Of a DNA stretch of 64,000 nt, positions 34,317 to 43,715 are shown one piece after another. Made by a program: the position numbers and the translations under genes. Source of the DNA: Allobogoriella deserti (GTDB lineage Bacteria > Actinomycetota > Actinomycetes > Actinomycetales > Actinomycetaceae); contig NZ_JBHUEE010000002.1 of NCBI RefSeq assembly GCF_042680605.1, forward strand, positions 186,001 to 250,000, in the 5' to 3' direction. A model generated the notes under the pieces. The model was given only the letters and a program-made list of their open reading frames with translations. It did no database searches and was not told the origin of the DNA. Within the stretch, counting starts at the first letter, position 1. The number at the start of each line of letters is the position of its first letter.

Positions 34317-34395
34317 CGTGCCAGGGTACGTGCGGGGCGCCGGGACGTGCGAGGAGACGTGTCGCGGCGCACAACCCGCGTGGGACCATGCCGTC

Positions 34396-34812
34396 ATGAC
34401 GCAGAACCTGCTCGAGCCCGACCCGATCCTGCTGCCCGCCGACCTGGACGATCCGGCACGGTCCGGCCTCGAGGCCGGGGCGGACCCGCGCGAGGTCGCC
34501 GCGGCGAATCCGGCGGCCTCGTTGCCGTGGGCTCGCCTCGCCCGCCACGCGCTCGACGGCGGTGACCCGGTGGCCGCCTACGCGTTCGCCCGCACCGGCT
34601 ACCACCGCGGGCTGGACGCCCTGCGCAAGGCCGGCTGGCGCGGGACGGGCCCGGTGCCGGCCTCGCACGTGCCGAACCAGGGGTTCCTCCTCGCCGTGCA
34701 TGCTCTCGCCCAGGCCGCAGCGGCCATCGGCGAGACCGCGGAGTACGAGCGGTGCCTCACACTCCTCGACGACTGCGACCCGGCCGCCCGCGAGAGGCTC
34801 GACCTGGCGTGA
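34396..34812 (+). CDS. DUF3151 domain protein
   Basis: This 138-aa actinobacterial protein matches DUF3151: NLLEPDPILLPADLDDPA at the N-terminus, LPWARLARHALDGGDPVAAYAFARTGYHRGLDALRKAGWRG in the middle and NQGFLLAVHALAQAAAAIGE afterwards. Function is unknown; the helices resemble a TPR-like unit. The stop overlaps the xseA start (GTGA), so the two are co-translated. Confidence 0.85.
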   Translation: MTQNLLEPDPILLPADLDDPARSGLEAGADPREVAAANPAASLPWARLARHALDGGDPVAAYAFARTGYHRGLDALRKAGWRGTGPVPASHVPNQGFLLAVHALAQAAAAIGETAEYERCLTLLDDCDPAARERLDLA

Positions 34813-36086
34813 CCGGCCAGGAGGCGTCGCCGCCCCGCCGGCTGGCCGAGCGCGCCCTGGACACGACGGCGGAGAATCCGTGGCCGCTGCGGCTGCTGTC
34901 GTCCAAGATGGCCCAGTACATCGACCGGATGCCTCCGGTATGGGTCGAGGGCCAGGTGGTCCAGCTCAACCGCCGTCCCGGCGCGGGACTGGCATTCCTC
35001 ACGTTGCGCGACACGGCCGCCGACATGTCGCTGCCGGTCACGGTGCACCCCCGCATCCTCGAGGCGGCGGCCACCCCGCTGGGTGAGGGCGCGCACATCG
35101 TCGTCCATGCCAAGCCGACGTTCTGGCCCAAACGCGGCACGCTGCAGCTCGAGGCGGATCAGCTCCGCGCCGTCGGTGTCGGTGAACTGCTCGCGCGCAT
35201 CGAGCAGCTCAAACGGGTGCTCGCCGCGGAAGGTCTCTTCGACGCCGAACGTAAACGCCCGTTGCCGTTCCTGCCCGCGGCCGTCGGCCTGATCTGCGGG
35301 CGCGAGTCGAAGGCCGAACACGACGTCGTCGTGAACGCTCGGTCCCGCTGGCCCGGGCTGACGTTCGAGATCCGGGAGGTGGCGGTCCAGGGCGGGCGTG
35401 CCGTCGAGGAGGTCAGCGCCGCGCTCGCCGAGCTGGACGCCGACCCGGGTGTCGACGTGATCGTCGTGGCGCGTGGTGGCGGCGGCGTGGAGGACCTCCT
35501 GCCGTTCTCGAACGAGACGATGGTGCGGGCGGCCGCGGCCTGTCGCACCCCGATCGTCTCCGCCATCGGGCACGAGACCGACACTCCGCTGTTCGACCTG
35601 GTCGCCGACCACCGCGCGTCCACCCCGACCGACGCCGCCCGCCGGGTGGTCCCCGACGTGGCCGAGCAGCGACGCGGGCTGGCCCAGTGCCGTGACCGTA
35701 TCCGTCAAGCGATCACCGCCCGGCTACGTGCTGAGCAGGAGACCCTCCGGGCGCTGCGCGACCGGCCGGTCCTGGCCGACCCGCACGCGCTCGTCGAGCG
35801 ACGTGCCGAGGAGATCACCGCCGCGCGGGTTTCGGCGGGCCGGGCGCTGACGTGGCGGCTGGAACGGGTCGGCGCCGATCTCGAGGGTCACCGCGGTCGC
35901 CTGCGCGCCCTCTCCCCCGCCGCCACTCTCGCGCGTGGCTACGCGGTGCTGCGCACGCACGACGGCGACGTCGTCCGCGCACCGGCGGATGCCGAGCCGG
36001 GCGAGCAGCTCGAGGCGCTGCTGGCCGGCGGACGCCTCGTGCTCGAGGTCCAGGGCGACCCGGACGCCAGGACGATGGAAGACTGA
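34809..36086 (+). CDS. xseA: Exodeoxyribonuclease VII large subunit
   Basis: This is XseA, the catalytic subunit of exonuclease VII, which degrades single-stranded DNA; 425 aa. The N-terminal OB-fold spans about residues 40-120 (VWVEGQVVQLNRRPGAGLAFLTLRD), followed by GLICGRESKAEHDVVVNA and the catalytic-core motifs VIVVARGGGGVEDLLPFSNE and AIGHETDTPLFDLVAD. A coiled-coil region follows, ending in the C-terminal strand LARGYAVLRTHDGDVV. The GTG start overlaps the DUF3151 stop. Confidence 0.95.
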   Translation: MTGQEASPPRRLAERALDTTAENPWPLRLLSSKMAQYIDRMPPVWVEGQVVQLNRRPGAGLAFLTLRDTAADMSLPVTVHPRILEAAATPLGEGAHIVVHAKPTFWPKRGTLQLEADQLRAVGVGELLARIEQLKRVLAAEGLFDAERKRPLPFLPAAVGLICGRESKAEHDVVVNARSRWPGLTFEIREVAVQGGRAVEEVSAALAELDADPGVDVIVVARGGGGVEDLLPFSNETMVRAAAACRTPIVSAIGHETDTPLFDLVADHRASTPTDAARRVVPDVAEQRRGLAQCRDRIRQAITARLRAEQETLRALRDRPVLADPHALVERRAEEITAARVSAGRALTWRLERVGADLEGHRGRLRALSPAATLARGYAVLRTHDGDVVRAPADAEPGEQLEALLAGGRLVLEVQGDPDARTMED

Positions 36087-36091
36087 GACAG

Positions 36092-36355
36092 GTGAGCAGC
36101 GAGACGAGCGTGAACACCTCCGCCGACGACGTCGCCGAGCTGAGTTACGAGCAGGCGCGCGACGAGCTGATCGACATCGTGCGCCGGCTGGAGGCCGGCA
36201 CGACGTCGTTGGAGGACGCGCTGGCGCTGTGGGAGCGCGGAGAAGCGCTCGCGGCACGCTGCCAGCAGTGGTTGGACGGCGCCCGCGCCCGTCTCGACGC
36301 CGCCCGGGGGACCGGCACCGCCGCCGAGGACAGCCAGGAGGACGACGCCCGATGA
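36092..36355 (+). CDS. xseB: Exodeoxyribonuclease VII small subunit
   Basis: XseB forms the helical cap on exonuclease VII. The 87-aa protein shows the family pattern LSYEQARDELIDIVRRLEAG, then LEDALALWERGEALAARCQQWL, with a disordered acidic end. The GTG start is 5 bases after xseA. Its stop overlaps the start of the pfkB gene (ATGA). Confidence 0.93.
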   Translation: MSSETSVNTSADDVAELSYEQARDELIDIVRRLEAGTTSLEDALALWERGEALAARCQQWLDGARARLDAARGTGTAAEDSQEDDAR

Positions 36356-37485
36356 GCAACATCACGCCCGAAGGACCCGCCGAACCGGAGGGCGCGACGC
36401 CGCCGCAACGTCCCGGCAGGCCGCCGGCCGGGGACGGCGGCGAGGTCACCCGCCGCTCGGACAAGGCGCCTGCGGACCGCGACCCGTTCCGCGCCGAACA
36501 GGACCCGGAGCTCGACCAGGGGGCGAAGGCACCGACGACGGCGGCCTACGAACCCGACGGCGGCGCACCGGACTCGGCGCTCGTCATCGGCGAGGCACTC
36601 ATCGACGTCGTCGAGCGCGCCGGCGAGGATCCTGTCGAACACCCAGGTGGCTCCCCCGCCAATGTCGCGGTCGGGCTGGCCCGGCTCGGCCGTGACGTCG
36701 AGCTGGTCACCTGGTTCGCCCCCGACGCGCGCGGGGCCACACTCCGCAGCCATCTCGAACGGGAGAACGTCCGCCTCTCCGGCGCGAGCGCACGTGCGCC
36801 GCGCACCTCGACGGCGCACGCGACGCTGGACGCCTCGGGGGCGGCGACCTACGTCTTCGACCTCGATTGGTCACCGCCCGTCCAGCAGAGCGAGCGCACG
36901 CCGCTCGTGGTCCACACCGGGTCGATCGCGGCCGTCCTGCGGCCGGGCGCGGCCACCGTCACCGAGATGGTGGACCGGTATCGCGAGGACGCGACCGTCA
37001 CCTACGACCCCAACATCCGGCCGCACGTCATGACCGATCGCGCGGCCACCCGGTCCGCCGTCGAGAAGCTCGTGGCACGGGCCGATCTCGTCAAGGTCTC
37101 CGACGAGGACCTGAGGTGGCTCTATCCGGACGAGGACGCGCTCACGGCGGCGCGCCGGTGGCTCGGCACCGGTCCGGCGGCGGTGTGCGTGACGCGCGGC
37201 GAGAAGGGGACGTGGGCCGCGACGGCGGGAGGCCTCGAGCTCACGGTTCGCGCGCACCCGGTCGAGGTCGTGGACACCGTGGGTGCGGGCGACTCGTTCA
37301 TGGCGGCGCTGGTCGATGGGCTCTGGGCCGCGGGGCTGCTCGGCGCAGTGCGCCGAGCAGACCTGCGCTCGGTGACCGAGCCGGTGCTGACCCGGGTGCT
37401 CGAGCACGCCGCACACGTGGCCGCCGTCACGGTCTCCCGGCCGGGTGCGAACCCGCCCACCCGCTCGGAACTGACCCTCGGCTGA
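36352..37485 (+). CDS. PfkB family carbohydrate kinase
   Basis: This ATP-dependent sugar kinase of the ribokinase/fructokinase group is 377 aa. Residues 1 to about 72 are a disordered, proline- and charge-rich extension not found in usual members. The kinase starts at SALVIGEALIDVVE; the substrate region is HPGGSPANVAVGLARLG, and the catalytic base and anion hole are in VEVVDTVGAGDSFMAALVDG. The pattern is closest to fructokinases. The start overlaps the xseB stop, so the kinase is coupled to an unrelated DNA-repair operon; the sugar ABC importer is the next, convergent, operon. Confidence 0.88.
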   Translation: MSNITPEGPAEPEGATPPQRPGRPPAGDGGEVTRRSDKAPADRDPFRAEQDPELDQGAKAPTTAAYEPDGGAPDSALVIGEALIDVVERAGEDPVEHPGGSPANVAVGLARLGRDVELVTWFAPDARGATLRSHLERENVRLSGASARAPRTSTAHATLDASGAATYVFDLDWSPPVQQSERTPLVVHTGSIAAVLRPGAATVTEMVDRYREDATVTYDPNIRPHVMTDRAATRSAVEKLVARADLVKVSDEDLRWLYPDEDALTAARRWLGTGPAAVCVTRGEKGTWAATAGGLELTVRAHPVEVVDTVGAGDSFMAALVDGLWAAGLLGAVRRADLRSVTEPVLTRVLEHAAHVAAVTVSRPGANPPTRSELTLG

Positions 37486-37513
37486 CCTCGGCCGGTTCCT
37501 CGAGCCGGGTGCG

Positions 37514-37547
37514 GTTGAGGTGGACGGGGTGTTGAGGTGGACGGGCC
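37514..37547. repeat. 17-bp direct repeat, two copies
   Basis: GTTGAGGTGGACGGGGT occurs twice head to tail (37514 and 37531; the second copy differs at its end), in the gap between the convergent pfkB and sugC genes. Confidence 0.65.
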
Positions 37548-37605
37548 GGCGGACCACCCACGTCTCGCCGAACCGCGGACCGTTCCGTCACCGGTGTGGT
37601 GCCTC

Positions 37606-38865
37606 TCAACCGGCCGCTGCCTGCTCCTCACGTTCGGCCCGCTGCCGGGCCCGCTCCATCGCGCGTCGGCGCTGCTCGCGCGCCTGCTCCTCGAGCTCAT
37701 CCGCCCGCGCCGGGTCACGAGTGAGGTTCTCCCCCGAACTCGGATCGAAGATGTACAGCGAGGACCGGTCGAACGACAGCTCGGCCACATCCCCCTCGCG
37801 CACGGACGAGAGGGCATCCAGGGCGATGACCATCTGGGTGCGCATCCCCTCCCCGTCGAGCTCCCGGTCCAGCTCGTCGAGCTGGTCCTTCACGGCCTCG
37901 TGGGTCTGGAACGGCACGTAGGCGTAGAGCACCTCGCCCATCCACTCGGTGACGTCGACGTCGGCATCGAAACGCACCTCGCGCTGACCGCCGGTGTCGC
38001 TCTCGGCGAACGCGTCCGGCCGGATCCCGACGATGACCAGATCCCGGTCCCCGATCGCCCGGCGCAGGTGCTCGTCGATCGGTACGTCCACCATCGGCAG
38101 CGAGAGCGTGTCGCCGGAGACCTCACCGGGCACGAAGTTCATCGGCGGGGAGCCGATGAACCCGGCGACGAAGAGGTTGACCGGCTGGTCGTAGAGCCCG
38201 CGAGGGCTGGCGACCTGCTGCAGCTCGCCCCGCCGCAGCACCGCCACACGGTCACCGAGCGTCATCGCCTCGGTCTGGTCGTGCGTGACGTAGACCGTCG
38301 TCGTGCCGAGCGAACGCTGCAACCGCGCGATCTCCGTGCGCATCTGACCGCGCAGCTTGGCGTCGAGGTTGGACAGCGGCTCGTCGAAGAGGAACGCCTG
38401 GGCCTCCCGCACGATCGCTCGGCCCATCGCAACGCGCTGGCGTTGGCCCCCGGAGAGGTTGGCGGGCTTGCGGTCCAGGTGTTCGTTCAGTTCGAGCAGC
38501 CCCGCGGCCCGACGCACCTTGCGGTCGATCTCGTCCTCGGAGAACTGCCCGCGCTGCAGCCGCAACGGGAAGGCGATGTTCTCGTAGACGCTCAGGTGCG
38601 GGTAGAGGGCGTAGTTCTGGAACACCATCGCCAGGTCGCGGTCCCGCGGAGCCTTGTCGTTGACCACGGCGTCGCCGATGCGCAGCTCGCCGTCGGTGAT
38701 GTCCTCCAGGCCGACGATCATCCGCAGGATCGTCGACTTCCCGCACCCGGACGGGCCGACCAGGATGACGAACTCGCCGTCGGCGATGTCCAGGTCCACC
38801 CCCTTCACGGCGGTGAACCCGTCCGGGTACGTCTTGACGATGTTCTCCAGCGTGATCGATGCCAT
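37606..38865 (-). CDS. sugC: Sugar ABC transporter ATP-binding protein (SugC/UgpC/MsiK type)
   Basis: This is the ATPase of a carbohydrate importer, 419 aa. Walker A is GPSGCGKST at residues 38-46, the Q loop is in MVFQNYALYPHLSVYENI, the signature is LSGGQRQR, Walker B is AFLFDEPLSNLDAKLR, and the H loop is VYVTHDQTEAMTL. A C-terminal TOBE/MalK-type regulatory domain follows (PPMNFVPGEVSGDTLSLP). The tail is an arginine- and glutamate-rich helix of about 30 residues. It is last in the lpqY-sugA-sugB-sugC order; such ATPases may be shared between several importers. Confidence 0.88.
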   Translation of the reverse strand: MASITLENIVKTYPDGFTAVKGVDLDIADGEFVILVGPSGCGKSTILRMIVGLEDITDGELRIGDAVVNDKAPRDRDLAMVFQNYALYPHLSVYENIAFPLRLQRGQFSEDEIDRKVRRAAGLLELNEHLDRKPANLSGGQRQRVAMGRAIVREAQAFLFDEPLSNLDAKLRGQMRTEIARLQRSLGTTTVYVTHDQTEAMTLGDRVAVLRRGELQQVASPRGLYDQPVNLFVAGFIGSPPMNFVPGEVSGDTLSLPMVDVPIDEHLRRAIGDRDLVIVGIRPDAFAESDTGGQREVRFDADVDVTEWMGEVLYAYVPFQTHEAVKDQLDELDRELDGEGMRTQMVIALDALSSVREGDVAELSFDRSSLYIFDPSSGENLTRDPARADELEEQAREQRRRAMERARQRAEREEQAAAG

Positions 38866-38901
38866 GGAGCCTCCTTTACCGGTGGTCTCGGCGGCCGCGG
38901 G

Positions 38902-39750
38902 TCATCCCTTGACCGCGCCCTGGGTCAGGCCGGAGACGATCCGGCGTTGGAAGAGCAGCACGATGACCACCACCGGCACGGTGACGACGACGGCGGCCGC
39001 GGAGATGGCCCCGGTCGGTTCCTCGAACTGCGAGGCCCCGGTGAAGAACGCCAGCGCGGCCGGGACGGGTCGGGCCGCCGAGGTGGAGGTCAGCGAGATG
39101 CCGTAGACGAAGTCGTTCCAGGCGATGAAGAAGGCGATGATCGCCGTCGTGAACACGCCGGGCGCGGCGAGCGGCACGACCGCCTTGCGGAACGCCTGCC
39201 AGGTGGTGGCGCCGTCGACCTGCGCCGCCTGCTCGAGTTCCCACGGGATCTGGCGGAAGAACGCCGCCAGCGTCCAGATCGAGATCGGCAGGGTCAGCGA
39301 GAGGTAGGGGATGATCAGGCCGAGCCAGGTGTCGTACAGACCGATGGACCGCCACAGGTTGAACAGCGGCGTGACGATCGAGATGACGGGGAAGACCGAC
39401 ACGGCCAGCGCCGTCGTCAGGATGAGCCGTTTGCCGGTGAAGTCCAGGCGGGCGATCGCGTAGGCCGCGAAGGTGGACAGCACGACGGCGACGACCGTGG
39501 CGATGACGGTGATGCCGATCGAGTTGCGCAGCGCGGGCAGGAACAGGTCCTGGGCGCTGCCGCCCGGCGCGAGGATCGCCGTGTAGTTCTCCAGCGTCCA
39601 CTCCGGCGGCAGGAAGGTGCCCTCGAACAGCCCCGCCTGCGTCTTCAGCGACGTCATGAGGATCGAGGCGACCGGCGCCAGCGACCACAGCAGCACGGCC
39701 GCGGCGATGAGGACCCAGGCCAGCTTCTGCTTGGCGGTCAGTCCACCCAT
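38902..39750 (-). CDS. sugB: Carbohydrate ABC transporter permease (SugB-like)
   Basis: This inner-membrane permease is 282 aa with six helices. It carries the EAA loop for ATPase contact (ELEQAAQVDGATTWQAFRKAV) and the MalG-type features SILMTSLKTQAGLF and FPVISIVTPLFNLWRSIGLYDTWLGLII. It lies 36 bases upstream of sugC and 3 bases after sugA, so all four genes form one operon. Substrate type is inferred from the LpqY-like binding protein. Confidence 0.85.
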   Translation of the reverse strand: MGGLTAKQKLAWVLIAAAVLLWSLAPVASILMTSLKTQAGLFEGTFLPPEWTLENYTAILAPGGSAQDLFLPALRNSIGITVIATVVAVVLSTFAAYAIARLDFTGKRLILTTALAVSVFPVISIVTPLFNLWRSIGLYDTWLGLIIPYLSLTLPISIWTLAAFFRQIPWELEQAAQVDGATTWQAFRKAVVPLAAPGVFTTAIIAFFIAWNDFVYGISLTSTSAARPVPAALAFFTGASQFEEPTGAISAAAVVVTVPVVVIVLLFQRRIVSGLTQGAVKG

Positions 39751-39753
39751 GGC

Positions 39754-40683
39754 TCACTCCCCCCTCGCGCCGGCGAGATCGACCTTGAAGCCCTTGATGG
39801 CGATGAAGCTGATCAGCAGGACGCAGATGAACAGCAGCACGGAGATGGTCGAGCCGAGCCCCAGCTCGAGCCGGCTGATCGAGGTGTCGTACGCCAGTAG
39901 GGAGAGGACCTGGGTGTCGTTGGCGCCGCCGGTCATGATGAACACGTTGTCGAAGATGCGGAACGCCTCCAGGGCCCGGAAGAGCACGGCGACCATGATC
40001 GCCGCCTTCATGTTCGGCAGGATCACCTTGCGCAGCACCTGCCAGCCGGTGGCCCCGTCCACCCGGGCCGCCTCCTCCAGATCACCGGGGACCTGAGCCA
40101 GTCCGGAGAGGAGCAGCAGGGAGATGAACGGCGTCGTCTTCCACACCTCCGAGGCGATGATGACGAACAACGAGGTGCCCTGGGACGCGAACCAGTTCAG
40201 GTCCTCGGTGATCCCCGGCAGCCACGAGAACCAGTTGTTGATGAATCCGCCGGAGTTGATGTCGAAGGCGTAGAACCAGGCGAAGGCGGAGACGACGGTG
40301 ATGATGCCGTAGGGCACGAGGATCGCCGTGCGCAGCCAGCCGCGCAGCGCCCGCACGGCGCGGTGCATCACCATGGCGAGGGCGAACCCGAGGACCAGCT
40401 CGATCGCCACCGTGACCACCGTGATGAACAGCGTCACGCCGAGCGACTGCAGGAACACCGGGTCGGTGAGGACCACGGCGTAGTTCCCGAGGCCGACCAG
40501 TTCCCGATCGTCGGGCGCGGTGAGCCGGTAGTTGAACAGCGAGTCGTAGGTGGCCTGCAGGATCGGGTACAGCGTGACGGCGAGCATGACGACGAATGCC
40601 GGCCCGGCCAGCATCCAACCGAGTCGCTGCTCGGAACGGGTGCGGGCGGAACCGCGGCGCTTGGTCGTGGCGGTCGCGCTCAT
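39754..40683 (-). CDS. sugA: Sugar ABC transporter permease (SugA-like)
   Basis: This MalF-type permease is 309 aa with six membrane helices. It has the first helix LGWMLAGPAFVVMLAVTLYPILQAT and the EAA loop DLEEAARVDGATGWQVLRKVI. Its start codon overlaps the lpqY stop (ATGA), showing translational coupling. Together with SugB it would form the translocation channel. Confidence 0.85.
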   Translation of the reverse strand: MSATATTKRRGSARTRSEQRLGWMLAGPAFVVMLAVTLYPILQATYDSLFNYRLTAPDDRELVGLGNYAVVLTDPVFLQSLGVTLFITVVTVAIELVLGFALAMVMHRAVRALRGWLRTAILVPYGIITVVSAFAWFYAFDINSGGFINNWFSWLPGITEDLNWFASQGTSLFVIIASEVWKTTPFISLLLLSGLAQVPGDLEEAARVDGATGWQVLRKVILPNMKAAIMVAVLFRALEAFRIFDNVFIMTGGANDTQVLSLLAYDTSISRLELGLGSTISVLLFICVLLISFIAIKGFKVDLAGARGE

Positions 40684-41936
40684 AGCAGCCTCTCCCCCCG
40701 GAGCACGGCGGTGATGAGGTCGGTCGCCCGGGCCGGGCTGTTCTCGTCGACGGCGGCCGGCGGGTGCCAGGTCTCCTGCAGTCCGAGGGAGACCTCGTTG
40801 TAGCGCGGCGTCTGGGGTCGTGGTACGGCCTGCTCCAGCGACTCGCGGATCGTGTCTGCCATCGGGTAGAGCTCCTGAACCTCCGGGTCCTCGTAGGCCT
40901 GCTCGGCCGAGGGTGGGTTGCCGTTGGTGGTGAAGTACCAAGCCTGGTTCTGTGGCTGCACGATGCACTCGACGGCCTGGTACGCGAGGTCCTGGTGCTC
41001 GCTGAACGCGCCGACGCCGAGGTTGATGCCCCCCACCGGTGGCGCGGCCTCGGTGGAGGCGTCCACCCGCGGGTACATCGCCCAGCCGACGTCCTCGAGC
41101 AGATCCGGGTTGGCGTCGCCGATCGCGGCCCAGATGAAGGGCCAGTTGACCATGAACGAGCCGCGCTCGCCCTGGAACAGATTCATCGAAGCGTTCTCGT
41201 CGGCCGTCGGCAGGCCCGGGCCGCCCAGGCCCTCGCGCCCGATGCGACCGATGACGTCGGCCGCCGCCCGGCCCGCGTCGGAGTCGAGCCCGAGCTCGAT
41301 CTCGTCGGCCGGCGCCTCCGGGTCCGGGATGATCTCCCCGCCGGAGGAGGCCACGAGCGCGTTGATCCAGACCGTCAGGGACTCGGCGTTGGTGCCCTGC
41401 ACCCCGAGCAGCTTGTCCTGCTCGGACGCGACCTCCATCAGCTGGTCCCAGGTGACCGGCTCGCTCATGTCGAGCCCGGCCTCCTCGACCACGGACTCGC
41501 GGTACCACAGCAGCTGGGTGTTCGCCCAGAACGGGACGGCCACCAGCTCGCCGTCCCAGGTGGCGCTGTCCACGGCCCCCTGGACCACGCCGTCGGTGCG
41601 CTGCAGGTCCTCGGGGACCGGGGCGAGGAATCCGGGCTCGGCGAGCTCGGGGATGTAGGGCGGGTCGAGGCTCATGATGTCGATCGAGGAGTCCTGCGCG
41701 GCGAGCCGGCGGGCGAGCTGCTCGCGCTGGGAGTCCGCATCACGCGGGAGGAGCGAGGTCTCGATCCGGTAGGCGCCGTCGGCCTCCTCGGTGCATCGCC
41801 GGGCGAGCTCGGCCTGCCCGCCGTCGTCGGGGTTGATGTACCAGGTGAGCACCGGCGGCCCGGACTCCCCGGCACACGCTGCCAGCGTCGCTCCCATCGC
41901 GAGCGCAAGTCCCGTGGCGGCGATCCGTCGTCGCAC
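40680..41936 (-). CDS. lpqY: Sugar-binding lipoprotein, LpqY-like
   Basis: This is an extracellular solute-binding lipoprotein, 418 aa, with a lipobox (ATLAAC, C21) after a short signal peptide. The mature part resembles mycobacterial LpqY along its length: LPRDADSQREQLARRLAAQDSSIDIMSLD, FWANTQLLWYRESVV, NAESLTVWINALVASSGG, FMVNWPFIWAAIG and GGINLGVGAFSEH. LpqY binds trehalose for import by SugABC. Trehalose or a related disaccharide is therefore the probable substrate here, by homology only. It is the first gene of the operon. Confidence 0.8.
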   Translation of the reverse strand: MRRRIAATGLALAMGATLAACAGESGPPVLTWYINPDDGGQAELARRCTEEADGAYRIETSLLPRDADSQREQLARRLAAQDSSIDIMSLDPPYIPELAEPGFLAPVPEDLQRTDGVVQGAVDSATWDGELVAVPFWANTQLLWYRESVVEEAGLDMSEPVTWDQLMEVASEQDKLLGVQGTNAESLTVWINALVASSGGEIIPDPEAPADEIELGLDSDAGRAAADVIGRIGREGLGGPGLPTADENASMNLFQGERGSFMVNWPFIWAAIGDANPDLLEDVGWAMYPRVDASTEAAPPVGGINLGVGAFSEHQDLAYQAVECIVQPQNQAWYFTTNGNPPSAEQAYEDPEVQELYPMADTIRESLEQAVPRPQTPRYNEVSLGLQETWHPPAAVDENSPARATDLITAVLRGERLL

Positions 41937-42085
41937 GTGAACCTCCCCCCAGTCGGACGGCTCTGCCCGCAGCCGTTGCGGTTGGGGCCAGAAAACACCC
42001 GATCGGCGGTATCCGCATCCTCGCCACGCGGGCGAAGGCCACGAGACGTCTCGGGCAGCCCGCGGCTCTGGGGCAAGATGGGGCC

Positions 42086-42784
42086 GTGAGTTCCACAGTT
42101 CCCGTTCCCGAAACCACCCCCACTCCGGCCGAGGCGTGGCAGCGGCTGCGCGAGGGCAACGCGCGGTTCGTCGCCGACGCGATGGAGCATCCGTCCCAGG
42201 GGGCGGATCGCCGAGCCGCCGTCGCCGAGCAGCAGGCTCCGTGGGCGGTGCTGCTGGGTTGCTCGGACTCCCGGGTGGCCGCGGAGATCATCTTCGACCA
42301 GGGCCTGGGTGACCTGTTCGTGGTGCGCACCGCCGGGCACGTGCTCGATGCCTCCGTGCTCGGCTCCGTCGAGTTCGGTGTGGGAGTGCTCGGGGCTCCG
42401 CTGGTGGTGGTGCTGGGCCACGACCGCTGCGGTGCCGTGGGTGCGGCCGCGCAGGCGCTGCTCACCGGGACCATGCCGACCGGATTCGTGCGGTCCGTGG
42501 TGGACCGCGTCATCCCCTCGCTGCTGACCCGCGCGGAGCTCGGTGGTGCGCCGGACGAACAGGTCGGCGCGGGACGGTCCGACCGCAAGCTGACGCTGCC
42601 GGACGAGGACACGCTGCGGCGCAACCACGTCCGCTCCACCGTGCAGATGCTGCGCGACTACTCCGGCGTGATCGGCGAGGCCGTCGACGCGGGCCGGCTC
42701 GGCATCGTCGGGGTGGAGTACGACCTCGCCGACGGTACCGCGCACCTGGTGGACAGCCTCGGGCCGGTGACGGACGAGGCGTGA
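42086..42784 (+). CDS. Beta-class carbonic anhydrase
   Basis: This zinc enzyme interconverts CO2 and bicarbonate; 232 aa. The zinc ligands are C59 in CSDSR (with the D61/R63 dyad), H112 and C115 in GHDRCGA. VVRTAGHVLD and GVEYDLADGTAHLVD complete the family pattern. The GTG start is divergent from lpqY. A long N-terminal helix region and moderate length match actinobacterial beta carbonic anhydrases. Confidence 0.93.
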   Translation: MSSTVPVPETTPTPAEAWQRLREGNARFVADAMEHPSQGADRRAAVAEQQAPWAVLLGCSDSRVAAEIIFDQGLGDLFVVRTAGHVLDASVLGSVEFGVGVLGAPLVVVLGHDRCGAVGAAAQALLTGTMPTGFVRSVVDRVIPSLLTRAELGGAPDEQVGAGRSDRKLTLPDEDTLRRNHVRSTVQMLRDYSGVIGEAVDAGRLGIVGVEYDLADGTAHLVDSLGPVTDEA

Positions 42785-42794
42785 GGCGCGTCGG

Positions 42795-43628
42795 TCAGCC
42801 GAGCACGAGGTAGACCGCCGAGACGGCGGTGAGCACGAGAACGATCCGGTCGAAGACGCTGAACCTCAGCCGCCGGGCGATCCCACGGCCGACCCCCGCA
42901 CCGACGACCACCCCGGGGATCAGGACGAGGTCCAACATCAGGGTGCTGGGGTCGATGAGACCGAGTCCGGCGGCAAAGGGGGTCTTGGCGAGGTTGACCG
43001 TGAAGAAGAACCACGCAGCCGTGCCGAGGAAGCGGTTCACCGAGGTGCTGGCGGCGAGGAAGTAGAGCGACATCACGGGCCCGGCGGCATTGGCCACCAT
43101 GGTGGTGAAGCCGCCGAGCGTGCCGTAGGTCACGGTGGCGGCCCGCCGGGGGCCGCGTGCCTGCGGCTCCGTCGAGTCGCCGTGTGTCGAGTCGCCGTGG
43201 GTCGGCGTATCGCGCTGCGGCGGTCGGCTGCGGGCTTCGTGCGCCGGCGACTCGCGCCGTGCCTGGCGCCGCCGCTGGAGGAGTGTCACGGCGAGGAGCG
43301 CCAGCAGCAGCACGCCGATGGTCCGCCGGACGCCGGAGTCGTCGGCGAGGGCGAGGAAGACCGTGCCGATGACCACGCCGGCCAACACCGGAGGGACCAG
43401 GCGTTTGAGGGTGCTCAGGTCGGCGTGCGTGCGGTAGATGCGCAGCGCAAAGAGGTCCCCGACGATGAGCAGCACCAGAAGGGCGCCGACCGAGGTCCGG
43501 GCGGGCAAGGCGGTCGCGAACAGTGCCACGGCCAAGGTACCGGCGCCGGGTAGCGCCGTCTTCGAGATCCCGACGAGTACCGCCCCGACGGCGAGGAGAA
43601 TCCAGGCTGATCCGGCGAGCTCGGGCAC
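42795..43628 (-). CDS. TauE/SafE family sulfite exporter-like permease
   Basis: The 277-aa product has about eight membrane helices in two halves (VGISKTALPGAGTLAVALFA; GTLGGFTTMVANAAGPVMSLYF, the typical second-half motif; DLVLIPGVVVGAGVGRGIARRL). The TauE family exports organic anions such as sulfite or sulfoacetate; the substrate cannot be assigned. It is convergent with the carbonic anhydrase gene. A polar loop of about 50 residues joins the two halves and is rich in Thr, His and Gly. Confidence 0.85.
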   Translation of the reverse strand: MPELAGSAWILLAVGAVLVGISKTALPGAGTLAVALFATALPARTSVGALLVLLIVGDLFALRIYRTHADLSTLKRLVPPVLAGVVIGTVFLALADDSGVRRTIGVLLLALLAVTLLQRRRQARRESPAHEARSRPPQRDTPTHGDSTHGDSTEPQARGPRRAATVTYGTLGGFTTMVANAAGPVMSLYFLAASTSVNRFLGTAAWFFFTVNLAKTPFAAGLGLIDPSTLMLDLVLIPGVVVGAGVGRGIARRLRFSVFDRIVLVLTAVSAVYLVLG

Positions 43629-43715
43629 GGACCGAGCATGGCATCCCCGCCGCCGGGTGCGGCGACTGCGTCAGATGGTGGCGGCCGAGGGTGTCGTTCG
43701 ATACAGCATCAGACG

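Noticed and set aside
37537..39900. 787-aa plus-strand open frame across the sugar importer genes
   Set aside because: It is antisense to sugC and sugB, whose motifs are unambiguous.
41740..42745. Minus-strand frames across the carbonic anhydrase gene
   Set aside because: They are shadows; the plus-strand frame has the CSDSR and HDRCGA zinc motifs.
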